NCBI RefSeq assembly: GCF_020216025.1
Contig: NZ_JAIWNC010000044.1
Coordinates: 1 to 64,000, forward strand
Direction: 5' to 3'
Length of the DNA: 64,000 nucleotides
DNA from: Jidongwangia harbinensis
GTDB lineage: Bacteria; Actinomycetota; Actinomycetes; Mycobacteriales; Micromonosporaceae
Below the pieces are notes generated by a model. That model saw only the letters and a list, made by a program, of their open reading frames with translations, searched no databases and was not told the DNA's origin. The position numbers and the translations under genes are program-made. Of the stretch, positions 1 to 7,999 are shown piece by piece; position 1 is the stretch's first letter; every line of letters begins with the position of its first letter.

Positions 1-127
1 CAACCACCGCCGACGCCACTCAGCACTGGGCTACCGCAGCCCCGCCGACTACGAACGAACCCTGGAAACCGTTACGCTGCAGCAGAGCGCGGCATAACCC
101 GGTGTCCACATCCCGGGGGGAAGCTCA
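1..127 (+). mobile_element. Right end of an IS3-family insertion sequence (partial)
   Basis: Bases 2-97 encode the C-terminus of an IS3-type transposase. The 30 bases after its stop end in GGAAGCTCA at 119-127, and read inward from 127 they give TGAGCTTCCCCCCGGG, a TG-start terminal repeat as expected for this family. Beyond 127 the sequence becomes a coherent minus-strand lectin gene, so 127/128 is read as the insertion junction. The rest of the element lies left of the window, so neither the target duplication nor the left inverted repeat can be checked. The exact boundary is an inference. Confidence 0.7.
2..97 (+). CDS. IS3-family transposase, C-terminal fragment
   Basis: Only the last 31 residues are in the window. 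They read NHRRRHSALGYRSPADYER and end in LQQSAA before a TAA at 95-97. The RRRHSALGY-SPADYE signature is characteristic of the C-terminal end of the integrase (rve, DDE) domain of IS3-family OrfB transposases, just past the catalytic glutamate. In the intact enzyme this domain cuts and joins the IS ends. The 5' part lies outside the window, so it cannot be judged whether the transposase is intact. Confidence 0.8.
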   Translation, partial: NHRRRHSALGYRSPADYERTLETVTLQQSAA

Positions 128-1263
128 ATGCTGCCCCCGAGCAGCTTCTGGCCGCTCCAGCCGTCCGCCGGGCTCCAGTAGTTCTCGGCCAGCTGCCCGC
201 CCGCGTTGTAATGCACCTGCACGTTCTGGTTGTGCGGGTTGACGAAGACCGTCGGGCTGCCGCTGACCGTCCCGCCCAGGTGATGTTCGCCGGACCACGT
301 CCCGGTGGACGGGGTCCAGTAGTTCTCCGCGAGCTGCCCGTTCGCGTTGTAGTGGACCTGGACGTTCTGGTTGGTCGGGTTGACGACCGCGTACGGGTGG
401 CCGGTGATGCCGCCGCCCAGCGGGTTCAGCCCCGACCAGCCGTCGGTCGGGCTCCAGTAGATCTCGGCCAGCTGCCCGCCGGAGTTCACGTACACCTGGA
501 TGTTGCCGTTCGCCGGATTGCGGATCACCGACGGCGCGCCGGTGATCGCGATGCCCAGGTCGTGGCGGACCCAGCCGTCGGTCGCGTTCCAGTACGTCTC
601 GATCAGCCGGCCGTTGGCGTTGTGATAGACCTGCACGTTGCCGTTGGCCGGGTTGATCACCGCCGACGACTGGCTCACCGCGGTGTCGCCGGCCACCGGG
701 GGCTGCCCTCCGGGATACCAGTGACCGGGGCGGTCCGGGGTGGTGAACCAGGTGGTCTGCTGGCGCGCGCCGGCCCAGGAGAACGCGAAGTGCACATGGT
801 TGGTGTGGCAGCCGCCCGGCGATCCGTCACACGGATAGTCGTTCCACCGCTTCGCCGAGCTGGTCCACAGGCTGATCGACTTCCGGTTCCAGATGATGTT
901 CCCGATGCCGAGGCGCCGGGCCATCGCGTGCGGGTTGCCGGCCGCGTCCGTGGCGAGCAGCCAGTCGAGCACCGTCTGGACCGTGGCCGCCTGGTTCGGA
1001 TCGCCGGCCTGGCGCATCCAGTCCCAGGCCCGGCCCTCGCCGTGCTCGTATCCGGAGCAGGCGAAGATGCCGCCGTTCGTGCCGCCGATCCGACTCATGA
1101 TCATGTCGCGGAACTCCCGTACCCCGGGCTGTTCCACCCGGGACAGACAGCCCGGATCCACGTACTGCTGGTACGGATCGACCGCCGGTTCCGCGTACGC
1201 CGGTGTGCCGACCGCCAGGGCCGCGAGCAGTGCCGTGAGGAACACGGCCATTCGTCTTTTCAT
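49..1263 (-). CDS. Secreted ARB_07466-like/lectin-repeat protein, 3' end replaced by an IS element
   Basis: A signal peptide covers residues 1-24 (cleavage after AYA). It is followed by a cysteine-containing domain of about 150 residues with the HTNHVHFAF motif, resembling the ARB_07466-like C-terminal domain found in actinobacterial secreted proteins. The rest is four tandem repeats of about 47 residues, each with the core NxNVQVxxNxxGxLxExYW, typical of PLL-type beta-propeller lectins that bind glycans. The last 26 or so residues (after LLGGSI) are read from the antisense of the inserted IS3 end, so the native C-terminus and probably further propeller blades are missing. The ATG at 1263 follows a GGGGG ribosome site. 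The function may be cell-wall or glycan binding; catalytic activity is not shown. Confidence 0.7.
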   Translation of the reverse strand: MKRRMAVFLTALLAALAVGTPAYAEPAVDPYQQYVDPGCLSRVEQPGVREFRDMIMSRIGGTNGGIFACSGYEHGEGRAWDWMRQAGDPNQAATVQTVLDWLLATDAAGNPHAMARRLGIGNIIWNRKSISLWTSSAKRWNDYPCDGSPGGCHTNHVHFAFSWAGARQQTTWFTTPDRPGHWYPGGQPPVAGDTAVSQSSAVINPANGNVQVYHNANGRLIETYWNATDGWVRHDLGIAITGAPSVIRNPANGNIQVYVNSGGQLAEIYWSPTDGWSGLNPLGGGITGHPYAVVNPTNQNVQVHYNANGQLAENYWTPSTGTWSGEHHLGGTVSGSPTVFVNPHNQNVQVHYNAGGQLAENYWSPADGWSGQKLLGGSIELPPGMWTPGYAALCCSVTVSRVRS

Positions 1264-1347
1264 GATGAACCCCCGTCGATGCGTCGGAGGTTCTGTCTAC
1301 CGGCCGATGGGTTGTCTTGCTTCCGCTCGACCGGTTCAGACAACTGT

Positions 1348-2334
1348 TCAGACAGCGCCGGACAACGCGCTCCCGGTGAGGTGCGCGCGCAGGAAGTCCA
1401 GCGCCCGGGCCTCGTCCAGCACGGCGCCGCCCTCGTGGCCGTTGTACTCCCAGACCACGATCTCGCGCGGTCCGGCGTACGCCTGGAAGGCGGCGTACAC
1501 GGTGGACGGCGGGCAGGTGGGGTCCATCAGCGCCACCGAGAACAGCGCCGGCGCGCCGGCCCGCCGCGCCAGGTTGACGCCGTCGAAGTACGCGAGCGTG
1601 CGGTGCACCTGCGCCACGCTGCCGCGGTGGATCTTCAGGTAGTCGGCGATCTCGCGGTACGGGTACGAGTCGGTGATCCGGGTGGCACGCGGGAAGTCGC
1701 ACAGGAACGGTACGAACGCCACGGCCGCCGCCAGGTCCGTCCGCAGTCCCGCGACCGCCAGCGCCAGACCGCCGCCCTGGCTGCCGCCGAGCACCGCGAT
1801 CCGGGCCGGATCGACCTGGGGCAGCGACCGGGCCGCGTCCACCGCGCGCACCGCGTCGGTGTAGAGCCGGCGGTAGTAGTAACTCGCCGGATCGAGAATG
1901 CCCCGGGTCATCACGCCGGGCACCTGCGGCCCGGCCGGCGCCGGGTCCGCGGTGTCCCCGGTGCTCCAGCTGGCGCCCTGGCCGCGGGTGTCCATGTGCA
2001 GGTGGGCGAAGCCGGCCGAGGCCCAGAGCAGGTTCTCCAGGGTGTGTCCGCGGCCGCCGCCGTAGCCCACGTACTGCACCACGGTGGGCAGCGGGCCGGT
2101 CCGCCCGGCCGGTACCCGCAGCCAGGCGCGCACGTCCTGGCCGGCGTAGCCGCGGAACGTCACGTCGTACGTCGTGATGGTGGTCAGCCCGGTGGCCACC
2201 TCGCTCAGCCGTACGTCGATGTCATGCCCGGCGGCCTCGGCCAGCGTGCCGGCCCAGAAGTCGTCGAAGTCCGCCGGTACGGTCTGGGCGCTGCGGTAGG
2301 CGAGCAGCTCGGGGCCGGAGAGGTCGGTCAGCAC
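1348..2334 (-). CDS. Acetylxylan esterase / cephalosporin-C deacetylase (CE7)
   Basis: This 328-residue alpha/beta hydrolase has the usual length and layout of CE7 esterases, which remove acetyl groups from short xylo-oligosaccharides and from cephalosporin C inside the cell. There is no signal peptide. The nucleophile motif GGSQGG places Ser185. MDPTCPPS gives Asp271 and NGHEGG gives His300, the spacing of the CE7 catalytic triad. The oxyanion/RGQ motif is seen in DTRGQGAS near residue 116. It lies 46 bases downstream of pobA on the same strand and may be co-transcribed. Acetyl removal fits the xylan-degrading genes later in the window. Confidence 0.9.
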   Translation of the reverse strand: MLTDLSGPELLAYRSAQTVPADFDDFWAGTLAEAAGHDIDVRLSEVATGLTTITTYDVTFRGYAGQDVRAWLRVPAGRTGPLPTVVQYVGYGGGRGHTLENLLWASAGFAHLHMDTRGQGASWSTGDTADPAPAGPQVPGVMTRGILDPASYYYRRLYTDAVRAVDAARSLPQVDPARIAVLGGSQGGGLALAVAGLRTDLAAAVAFVPFLCDFPRATRITDSYPYREIADYLKIHRGSVAQVHRTLAYFDGVNLARRAGAPALFSVALMDPTCPPSTVYAAFQAYAGPREIVVWEYNGHEGGAVLDEARALDFLRAHLTGSALSGAV

Positions 2335-2380
2335 AGGGGGTCCTTTCCCGGGGCACGGTGCACCCCATCATGATCCCTGG

Positions 2381-3544
2381 TCAGAATCCGATCGGCAGCC
2401 CGGCGTAGTTCTCCGCCAGACCGGTCGCTCCGGCCTCGCTGGACGTCACCCACCGCAGCTGGGACAGCTGGAGCTGGGCGTCGAAGTCGTCGCCGCTCGC
2501 GTGCAGCATCGTGGTCATCCACCAGGAGAAGTGGGTGCACCGCCAGACCCGGCGCAGCGCGTCCGCGGAGTACCGGTCGGCCAGGGTGGCGTCCTTCTCG
2601 CGCAGCAGCGCGATCAGCGCCGGGGCGAGCAGCCCCACGTCGGCGACCGCCAGGTTCAGCCCCTTGGCGCCGGTCGGCGGCACGATGTGCGCGGCGTCGC
2701 CGGCCAGGAACAGACGGCCGTGCCGCATCGGGGTCTGCACGAAGCTGCGCATCGGCAGCACGCTCTTGTCGGTCACCGGGCCCGGGGTCAGGGTCCAGCC
2801 GTCCTGCCCGTGGCCGAGCCGCACGGCCAGCTCGTCCCAGACCCGGTCGTCGGGCCAGTCGGCCAGGTCGGTGCCGTTCGGGACCTGCAGGTAGAGGCGG
2901 CTGACGGTGGGCGACCGGAGCGAGTGCAGGGCGAAACCCCGCGGATGCCATGCGTAGATCAACTCGTCGGTCGAGGGCGCCACGTCGGCGAGGATGCCGA
3001 GCCACGAGTACGGGTAGGTCTTCTCCCAGGTGCGCCGGACGCCGTCCGGGATCGCGTGGCGGCTCGGCCCGAACGACCCGTCGCAGCCGACCACCACGTC
3101 CGCGTTCAGCCGGCGGGCCACCCCGTCGGCGTCCCGGAAGGTGACGTACGGCCGCTCGGTGTCCACGTCGTGCAGCGTGGTGTCGGTGATCTCGTAGATC
3201 GCCTCGTGACCGGCCGCCACCAGGTCCTTCTGCACCTCGGTCTGGCCGTACACCCAGACGCTGCGGCCGGTCAGGTCGACGAAGTCGAGGTGGTGCCGCT
3301 CCCCCGGCCACTGCAGGTAGATGCCGCGGTGCTCGAAGCCCTCCGCACGCAGCCGGTCGCCGAGACCCACCGAGTCCAGCAGCTCGACGGTGGAGTGTTC
3401 CAGGATGCCGGCCCGGATCCGGGACGCGACGTACTCCTGCGACCGGGTCTCCAGCACCACCGCCTCCACCCCGCCGCGCCACAGCAGATGGGCGAGCAGC
3501 AGGCCGGCCGGGCCCGCGCCGATGATGGCGACCTGGGTTCGCAT
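2381..3544 (-). CDS. pobA: 4-hydroxybenzoate 3-monooxygenase
   Basis: This FAD-dependent aromatic hydroxylase converts 4-hydroxybenzoate to protocatechuate with NAD(P)H and O2, feeding the pca genes on the other side of the regulator. The N-terminus MRTQVAIIGAGPAG is the Rossmann GxGxxG. The second FAD motif GDAAHIVPPTGAKGLNLA is present near residue 280. The RxYLQ strand and the RSxxYVxxRIRAG region match PobA. At 387 residues the length is right for the family. An in-frame TTG lies 12 bases further upstream (3556), but the ATG at 3544 aligns with the usual PobA start. It follows the IclR gene after 60 bases in the same direction. Confidence 0.95.
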   Translation of the reverse strand: MRTQVAIIGAGPAGLLLAHLLWRGGVEAVVLETRSQEYVASRIRAGILEHSTVELLDSVGLGDRLRAEGFEHRGIYLQWPGERHHLDFVDLTGRSVWVYGQTEVQKDLVAAGHEAIYEITDTTLHDVDTERPYVTFRDADGVARRLNADVVVGCDGSFGPSRHAIPDGVRRTWEKTYPYSWLGILADVAPSTDELIYAWHPRGFALHSLRSPTVSRLYLQVPNGTDLADWPDDRVWDELAVRLGHGQDGWTLTPGPVTDKSVLPMRSFVQTPMRHGRLFLAGDAAHIVPPTGAKGLNLAVADVGLLAPALIALLREKDATLADRYSADALRRVWRCTHFSWWMTTMLHASGDDFDAQLQLSQLRWVTSSEAGATGLAENYAGLPIGF

Positions 3545-3604
3545 CCGGTCAGCCAACGGCCCGGCCGCCGCCGGAGCAAGGCGGCCGTTCCGCTGGGCGG
3601 AAGA

Positions 3605-4357
3605 TCAGGCCGCCAGGGTACGCCCGATGCCGCGCGCCGCCACCTGCAGCGCGGACACCAGGCGGGTCCGGTCCCGGCGCAGCCCGGCCACCACGAAACC
3701 GAGCGCGGCGACCACCGCACCGCCGCGGTCCCGCACCGGCACCGCCACCGAGCAGGCGCCCAGGCTCATCTCCTCGCTGGTGGTCGCGTACCCGTCGCTG
3801 TGCACCCGGCGCAACTGGTCGAGCAGGCGGCCGGGCTGCGTCACGGTGTACGGCGTGATCCGCTCCAGCCGGCCCAGCACCGCGGACCGCACCTGCTCCG
3901 GCGCGTACGCCAGCAGCACCTTGCCGACGCCGGTGGCGTGCATCGGCAACCGGGAGCCCACCTGGCTGACCACCGGCACCGACGCGTGCCCGGACACCCG
4001 TTCCACGTACAGCGCCGTGGTGCCGTCCCGGACCGCCAGGTGCACCGTCTCCAGCGTGGCGCCGTACAGGTCGTGCAGGAACGGCGACGCGGCATGGCGC
4101 AGCCCGGTCTCCACCGGCGCCAGCAGACCGAGGTCCCACATCCGCCGGCCCACCACGTAGCCGCCGGACGGTTGCCGGGCCAGGGCGCCGTGCCGGACCA
4201 GCTCGCCGACCAGCCGGTGCGCGGTGGCCAGCGGCAGCCCGGCCCGCCCGGCCAGCGCGGTCAGCGTCAGGCACCGATGGTCCTCGTCGAACGCCGCGAA
4301 CAGGTCCAGGACCCGGGAGGTGACACTGACCTGCGGCCGTGAACTGTTCCCTGCCAC
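3605..4357 (-). CDS. IclR-family regulator of the pob/pca genes
   Basis: The protein of 250 residues has an N-terminal winged helix (about residues 12-75, with LTALAGRAGLPLATAHRLV as the HTH) and a C-terminal IclR effector domain containing the ATGVGKVLLA motif and the SxEEMSxGACSVAVPV stretch. PcaR/PobR-type IclR proteins respond to beta-ketoadipate-pathway intermediates. I chose the GTG at 4357 because AAAGGA lies 5 bases upstream and the reading before it lacks family similarity. It is divergent from pcaH with 69 bases between, so it most likely controls both directions and itself. Activator versus repressor, and the effector, are not visible in the sequence. Confidence 0.88.
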   Translation of the reverse strand: MAGNSSRPQVSVTSRVLDLFAAFDEDHRCLTLTALAGRAGLPLATAHRLVGELVRHGALARQPSGGYVVGRRMWDLGLLAPVETGLRHAASPFLHDLYGATLETVHLAVRDGTTALYVERVSGHASVPVVSQVGSRLPMHATGVGKVLLAYAPEQVRSAVLGRLERITPYTVTQPGRLLDQLRRVHSDGYATTSEEMSLGACSVAVPVRDRGGAVVAALGFVVAGLRRDRTRLVSALQVAARGIGRTLAA

Positions 4358-4426
4358 CGGAGTCCTTTCGCTGAACGGAAGTCGAGTGTCGCTCGCATCC
4401 GGCCCGCTGCCTAGCCTGGCGGGGTG
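4358..4426. promoter_or_regulatory. pob/pca divergent control region with a candidate IclR operator
   Basis: At 4366-4380 lies a 15-bp imperfect palindrome, TTTCGCTGAACGGAA (pattern TTnCGnTnAnCGnAA). It overlaps the ribosome site of the IclR gene, as expected for autoregulation. On the pcaH side, TAGCCT (4412-4417) resembles an actinobacterial -10 box and sits 6 bases before the GTG at 4424, with no Shine-Dalgarno sequence between, suggesting a leaderless pcaH transcript. The palindrome is seen directly. Its role and the transcription start are inferred. Confidence 0.5.
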
Positions 4427-5164
4427 ATGGAGAAGCAGGCGGCGATCAGCGCGGAGATCGCGACCATCGAGGCGGCGGACGCCGGCACCGGCACCGCGCA
4501 GCCGCGACTGGACTACCCCCCGTACCGCAGCACCCTGCTCCGGCACCCCACCAAGGACCCGCACCACGCCGACCCGGAGACCATCGAACGCTGGGCGCCG
4601 TGCTTCGGTCACCAGGACGTCGGCGAGCTCGAGGCGGACCTCACCGTCCAGCACGCCGGGGTGCCGATCGGCGAGCGGATGGTGGTGACCGGCCGGGTGA
4701 CCGACGGCGACGGCCGGCCGGTGGCGCACCAGCTGGTGGAGATCTGGCAGGCGAACGCGAGCGGCCGGTACCTGCACAAGCGCGACCAGCATCCGGCGCC
4801 GCTGGACCCGAACTTCACCGGGGTGGGCCGGTGCCTGACCGACGCGGACGGCACCTACCGCTTCGTCACGGTCAAGCCGGGCCCGTACCCCTGGCGCAAC
4901 CACCTCAACGCCTGGCGGCCGGCGCACATCCACTTCTCGGTGTTCGGCACCGCGTTCACCCAGCGGCTGATCACCCAGATGTACTTTCCCGGCGACCCGC
5001 TGTTCGCCCTGGACCCGATCTACCAGTCGATCACCGATCCGCGGGCCCGGGAACGGCTGGTGGCGGCGTACGACCACGACGTGACCTCGCCGGAGTGGAG
5101 CACCGGCTACCGTTGGGACATCGTGCTGACCGGCAGCCACCAGACCCCGCTGGAGCAACCGTGA
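4427..5164 (+). CDS. pcaH: Protocatechuate 3,4-dioxygenase beta subunit
   Basis: With PcaG this forms the ferric intradiol dioxygenase that opens protocatechuate to 3-carboxy-cis,cis-muconate. The iron ligands of the family are visible: Tyr in SGRYLHK, Tyr in GPYPWRNH, and the two histidines in PAHIHFS. The N-terminal DYPPYRST and the C-terminal RWDIVL are conserved in beta subunits. Length is 245 residues. A GTG (4424) directly precedes the ATG (4427); either may start, and no clear ribosome site is present, consistent with leaderless translation. It is the first gene of a tightly coupled seven-gene operon. Confidence 0.95.
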   Translation: MEKQAAISAEIATIEAADAGTGTAQPRLDYPPYRSTLLRHPTKDPHHADPETIERWAPCFGHQDVGELEADLTVQHAGVPIGERMVVTGRVTDGDGRPVAHQLVEIWQANASGRYLHKRDQHPAPLDPNFTGVGRCLTDADGTYRFVTVKPGPYPWRNHLNAWRPAHIHFSVFGTAFTQRLITQMYFPGDPLFALDPIYQSITDPRARERLVAAYDHDVTSPEWSTGYRWDIVLTGSHQTPLEQP

Positions 5165-5709
5165 CCACGCCGGGACAGACCGTCGGGCCGTTCTTCCACT
5201 ACGCGCTGCCGTACCCGCGCGGTGCGGAACTGGTGCCGCCCGGCTCGCCGGGCGCGATCCGGCTGCACGGGCACGTCGTCGACGGCAACGGCGACCCGGT
5301 CCCGGACGCGCTGCTGGAGCTGTGGCAGGCGGACCCGGACGGACGGGTGGTCCGGGCCGGCGGGTCGTTGCGGCGCGACGGCTGGACGTTCACCGGCTGG
5401 GGCCGGGCCGCCACCGACGCCGCCGGGCACTACTCGTTCGCCACGCTGCCGCCCGGGCCGACCGAGCCGGGACGCGCGCCGTTCTTCGCGCTGACCGTGT
5501 TCGCCCGCGGGCTGACCGACCGGCTCTGCACCCGGGCCTACCTGCCCGGCGACCCGGCCGCGCTGGCCGCCGATCCGCTGCTGTCCGGCCTGCCGGCGGA
5601 GCGCCGGGCCACCCTGATCGCCACCCCGGACGACCGGGGGCTGGTGTTCGACGTCCGGTTGCAGGGCGCACGGGAGACGGTGTTCCTGAGCTTCCCCGGC
5701 CGTCGATGA
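5161..5709 (+). CDS. pcaG: Protocatechuate 3,4-dioxygenase alpha subunit
   Basis: The 182-residue alpha subunit shares the intradiol dioxygenase fold with PcaH but lacks the iron-binding His pair. It contributes to the active-site wall of the heterodimer. TPGQTVGPFFHYALPY at the N-terminus and GWTFTGWGRAATDAAGHYSF in the middle are typical. The GTG start at 5161 overlaps the pcaH stop by 4 bases (GTGA), so the two subunits are translationally coupled in the expected 1:1 ratio. The C-terminus (FDVRLQGARETVFLSF) matches the family end. Confidence 0.95.
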   Translation: MTTPGQTVGPFFHYALPYPRGAELVPPGSPGAIRLHGHVVDGNGDPVPDALLELWQADPDGRVVRAGGSLRRDGWTFTGWGRAATDAAGHYSFATLPPGPTEPGRAPFFALTVFARGLTDRLCTRAYLPGDPAALAADPLLSGLPAERRATLIATPDDRGLVFDVRLQGARETVFLSFPGRR

Positions 5710-6875
5710 GCGATCTGCTCTGGCCGGGTGACGACCGCTGCGGCGACCTGTTCTCCGACCCGGCGGTGCTGGCCGCCATGGTGCGGGTCGAGGCGGCCTG
5801 GCTGCGGGCGCTGGACGGGCCCGGTGACGACCTGGAGAAGCTGCTGCACGCGGGCGACGCCGCCCGGATCGCGGCCGCCGCCGAGTCCGGCGGCAACCCG
5901 GTGATCCCGCTGGTGGGCCTGCTGCGGGACCGGCTTGCCGAGCGCCATCCGGCCGCCGCCGACCGGCTGCACCGGGGCCTGACCAGCCAGGACGTGCTGG
6001 ACACCGCGCTCGCGCTGTGCCTGGCGGACACCGTGGCGCACCTGCGCCCGCTGTTCGCGCGGCAGATCTCCGCACTCGCCGGGCTCGCCGCCACGCACCG
6101 CGGCACGGCGCTGGCCGGCCGCACCCTGACCCAGCACGCGGTGCCGATCCCGTTCGGGCTCAAGGTGGCCGGCTGGCTGGGCGGCGTGCTGGACGCCCGG
6201 GACCAGGTGCGGGCCGCGGCGGCGCTGCCGGTACAGCTCGGCGGCGCGGCCGGCAGCCTGGCCGCGCCGGTCGCGGTGACCGGCTCGCCGCGGGCCACGC
6301 TCGACCTGGTCGCGGCGGTCGCGGCCGACCTCGGGCTGGCCGCCGGCCCGCCGTGGCACACCCGCCGGGCGCCGTTCACCCGGATCGCGGACGCGTTCGT
6401 CGCCTGCACCGACGCCTGGGGGCGCCTCGCCAACGACGTGCTGGTCGGCGCGCGGCCGGAGATCGGCGAGCTGGCCGAGGCGGCCGGCGGCGGTTCCTCG
6501 ACCATGCCGCAGAAACGCAACCCGGTGCTGTCCGTGCTGATCCGCCGGGCCGCACTGGCCGGGCCGCCGCTCGCCGCGACGCTGCACGCGGCGGCCGCCG
6601 CCGCGGTCGACGAGCGGCCGGACGGCGCCTGGCACGTCGAGTGGGCCACGCTGCGCACGCTGGCCCGGCGCACGGTGACCGCGGCCGCCCAGACCGCCGA
6701 CCTGCTGACCGGCCTGCGGGTGGACCCGGACCGGATGGCCGCCACGCTGGCGTCGGCCAGGCCCGGCATCGACGCCGAACAGCGGCGGATCACCGGCGGC
6801 ACGGGTACGCCGTACCGGGGCGCGGCCGACGAGATCATCGACGCCGTGCTGCAGCGCGCCGGGGAGCCGTGGTGA
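5706..6875 (+). CDS. pcaB: 3-carboxy-cis,cis-muconate cycloisomerase
   Basis: This fumarase/aspartase-superfamily enzyme lactonises 3-carboxy-cis,cis-muconate to 4-carboxymuconolactone. The superfamily signature GGGSSTMPQKRNP is intact near residue 265. GLTSQDVLDTAL near residue 95 holds the first conserved region, and TLTQHAVPIPFG the second. At 389 residues it is somewhat shorter than the proteobacterial enzyme (about 450), as is common in actinobacteria. The ATG at 5706 overlaps the pcaG stop (ATGA), continuing the coupled operon. Confidence 0.93.
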   Translation: MSDLLWPGDDRCGDLFSDPAVLAAMVRVEAAWLRALDGPGDDLEKLLHAGDAARIAAAAESGGNPVIPLVGLLRDRLAERHPAAADRLHRGLTSQDVLDTALALCLADTVAHLRPLFARQISALAGLAATHRGTALAGRTLTQHAVPIPFGLKVAGWLGGVLDARDQVRAAAALPVQLGGAAGSLAAPVAVTGSPRATLDLVAAVAADLGLAAGPPWHTRRAPFTRIADAFVACTDAWGRLANDVLVGARPEIGELAEAAGGGSSTMPQKRNPVLSVLIRRAALAGPPLAATLHAAAAAAVDERPDGAWHVEWATLRTLARRTVTAAAQTADLLTGLRVDPDRMAATLASARPGIDAEQRRITGGTGTPYRGAADEIIDAVLQRAGEPW

Positions 6876-7999
6876 CCGCTCCCGCCCTCACCGCCGTCAC
6901 GCTGGCGGACGCACCCGGCCGCCCGCTGCTGGTCGTCGGCCCGTCCCTGGGCACGTCGGCGGAGACGCTCTGGGGCCGCTGCGCCGCCGAACTCTCCGGC
7001 CGCTTCCACGTGGTCGGCTGGGACCTGCCCGGCCACGGGCGCACCCCGGCGGCGGCCGAACCGTTCACCGTCGCGGACCTGGCCGCCGCGGTGGCGCGGC
7101 TGGTGGACCGGCCCCGCTTCGCCTACGCCGGGGTGTCCGTCGGCGGCGCGGTCGGCCTGCGGTTGCTGCTGGACGCGCCGGAGCGGGTGGAGTCCGCGGT
7201 GCTGCTCTGCGCCGGCGCCCGGATCGGCGAGCCGGCGTTCTGGCGGGTCCGCGCCGCGGAGGTCCGCCGGCACGGCACGTCGATGCTGCGCGAGGGCTCG
7301 GTGCAGCGCTGGTTCGCCGCGGGCTTCGCCGACCGCGAGCCGGCCACCGCGGACGCGCTGCTGGGTGTGCTGGCCGCCGCCGACCCCGAGGGGTACGCCG
7401 CGGTGTGCGAGGCGCTCGCCGGTTTCGACGTCCGCGACCGGCTCGGCGACATCACCGCACCGGTGCTTGCCGTGGCCGGTGCCGAGGACGTCGTCACGCC
7501 GCCGGAGTCGGCGGCCGGCCTCGCCCGCGGCGTCCGCAACGGCCGGCAGGTCACGCTGGACGGGGTGGCACACCAGGCCCCGGCGGAGTCCCCGGCCCGG
7601 GTCGCCGCGCTGATCCGCGAGCACCTGGAGTCGCCCGGCATGTCCACCCGGCGGGCGGTGCTCGGCGACGCGCACGTGGACCGCGCGGTCGCCGGCACCA
7701 CCGCGTTCACCGCCGACTTCCAGGACCTGATCACCCGGTACGCCTGGGGCGAGATCTGGACCCGCCCCGGGCTGGACCGGCGCAGCCGCTCACTGATCAC
7801 GCTGACCGCGCTGGTGGCCCTCGGGCACACCGAGGAGTTCGCCATGCACGTCCGGGCCGCCCGCACCAACGGGCTCACCGCGGACGAGATCTCCGAGCTG
7901 CTGCTGCAGACCGCGATCTACTGTGGCGTACCCGCCGCGAACACCGCCTTCCGGATCGCCCAGCGCGTCCTGGCCGACCTCGACGAGGAGACTCCGTGA
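6872..7999 (+). CDS. pcaL: Fused 3-oxoadipate enol-lactonase / 4-carboxymuconolactone decarboxylase
   Basis: Two pathway steps are fused, as in Streptomyces and Rhodococcus PcaL. Residues 1 to about 250 are an alpha/beta hydrolase (PcaD part), with nucleophile Ser89 in GVSVGG, an acid in the AGAEDVVTP segment and His in DGVAHQAP. Residues from about 256 onward are a carboxymuconolactone decarboxylase domain (PcaC part) with EIWTRPGLDRRSRSLIT and the GHTEEFAMHVRAA region. The order D-C is opposite to the order of the reactions. The GTG at 6872 overlaps the pcaB stop by 4 bases. No separate pcaC or pcaD is needed here. Confidence 0.95.
   Translation: MTAPALTAVTLADAPGRPLLVVGPSLGTSAETLWGRCAAELSGRFHVVGWDLPGHGRTPAAAEPFTVADLAAAVARLVDRPRFAYAGVSVGGAVGLRLLLDAPERVESAVLLCAGARIGEPAFWRVRAAEVRRHGTSMLREGSVQRWFAAGFADREPATADALLGVLAAADPEGYAAVCEALAGFDVRDRLGDITAPVLAVAGAEDVVTPPESAAGLARGVRNGRQVTLDGVAHQAPAESPARVAALIREHLESPGMSTRRAVLGDAHVDRAVAGTTAFTADFQDLITRYAWGEIWTRPGLDRRSRSLITLTALVALGHTEEFAMHVRAARTNGLTADEISELLLQTAIYCGVPAANTAFRIAQRVLADLDEETP

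Noticed and set aside
211..2373. 720-codon open frame on the plus strand
   Set aside because: It is antisense to the lectin and esterase genes, rich in Arg/Val/Gly/His with no domain or start signal. Many similar long frames elsewhere are the usual by-product of high GC at third positions.
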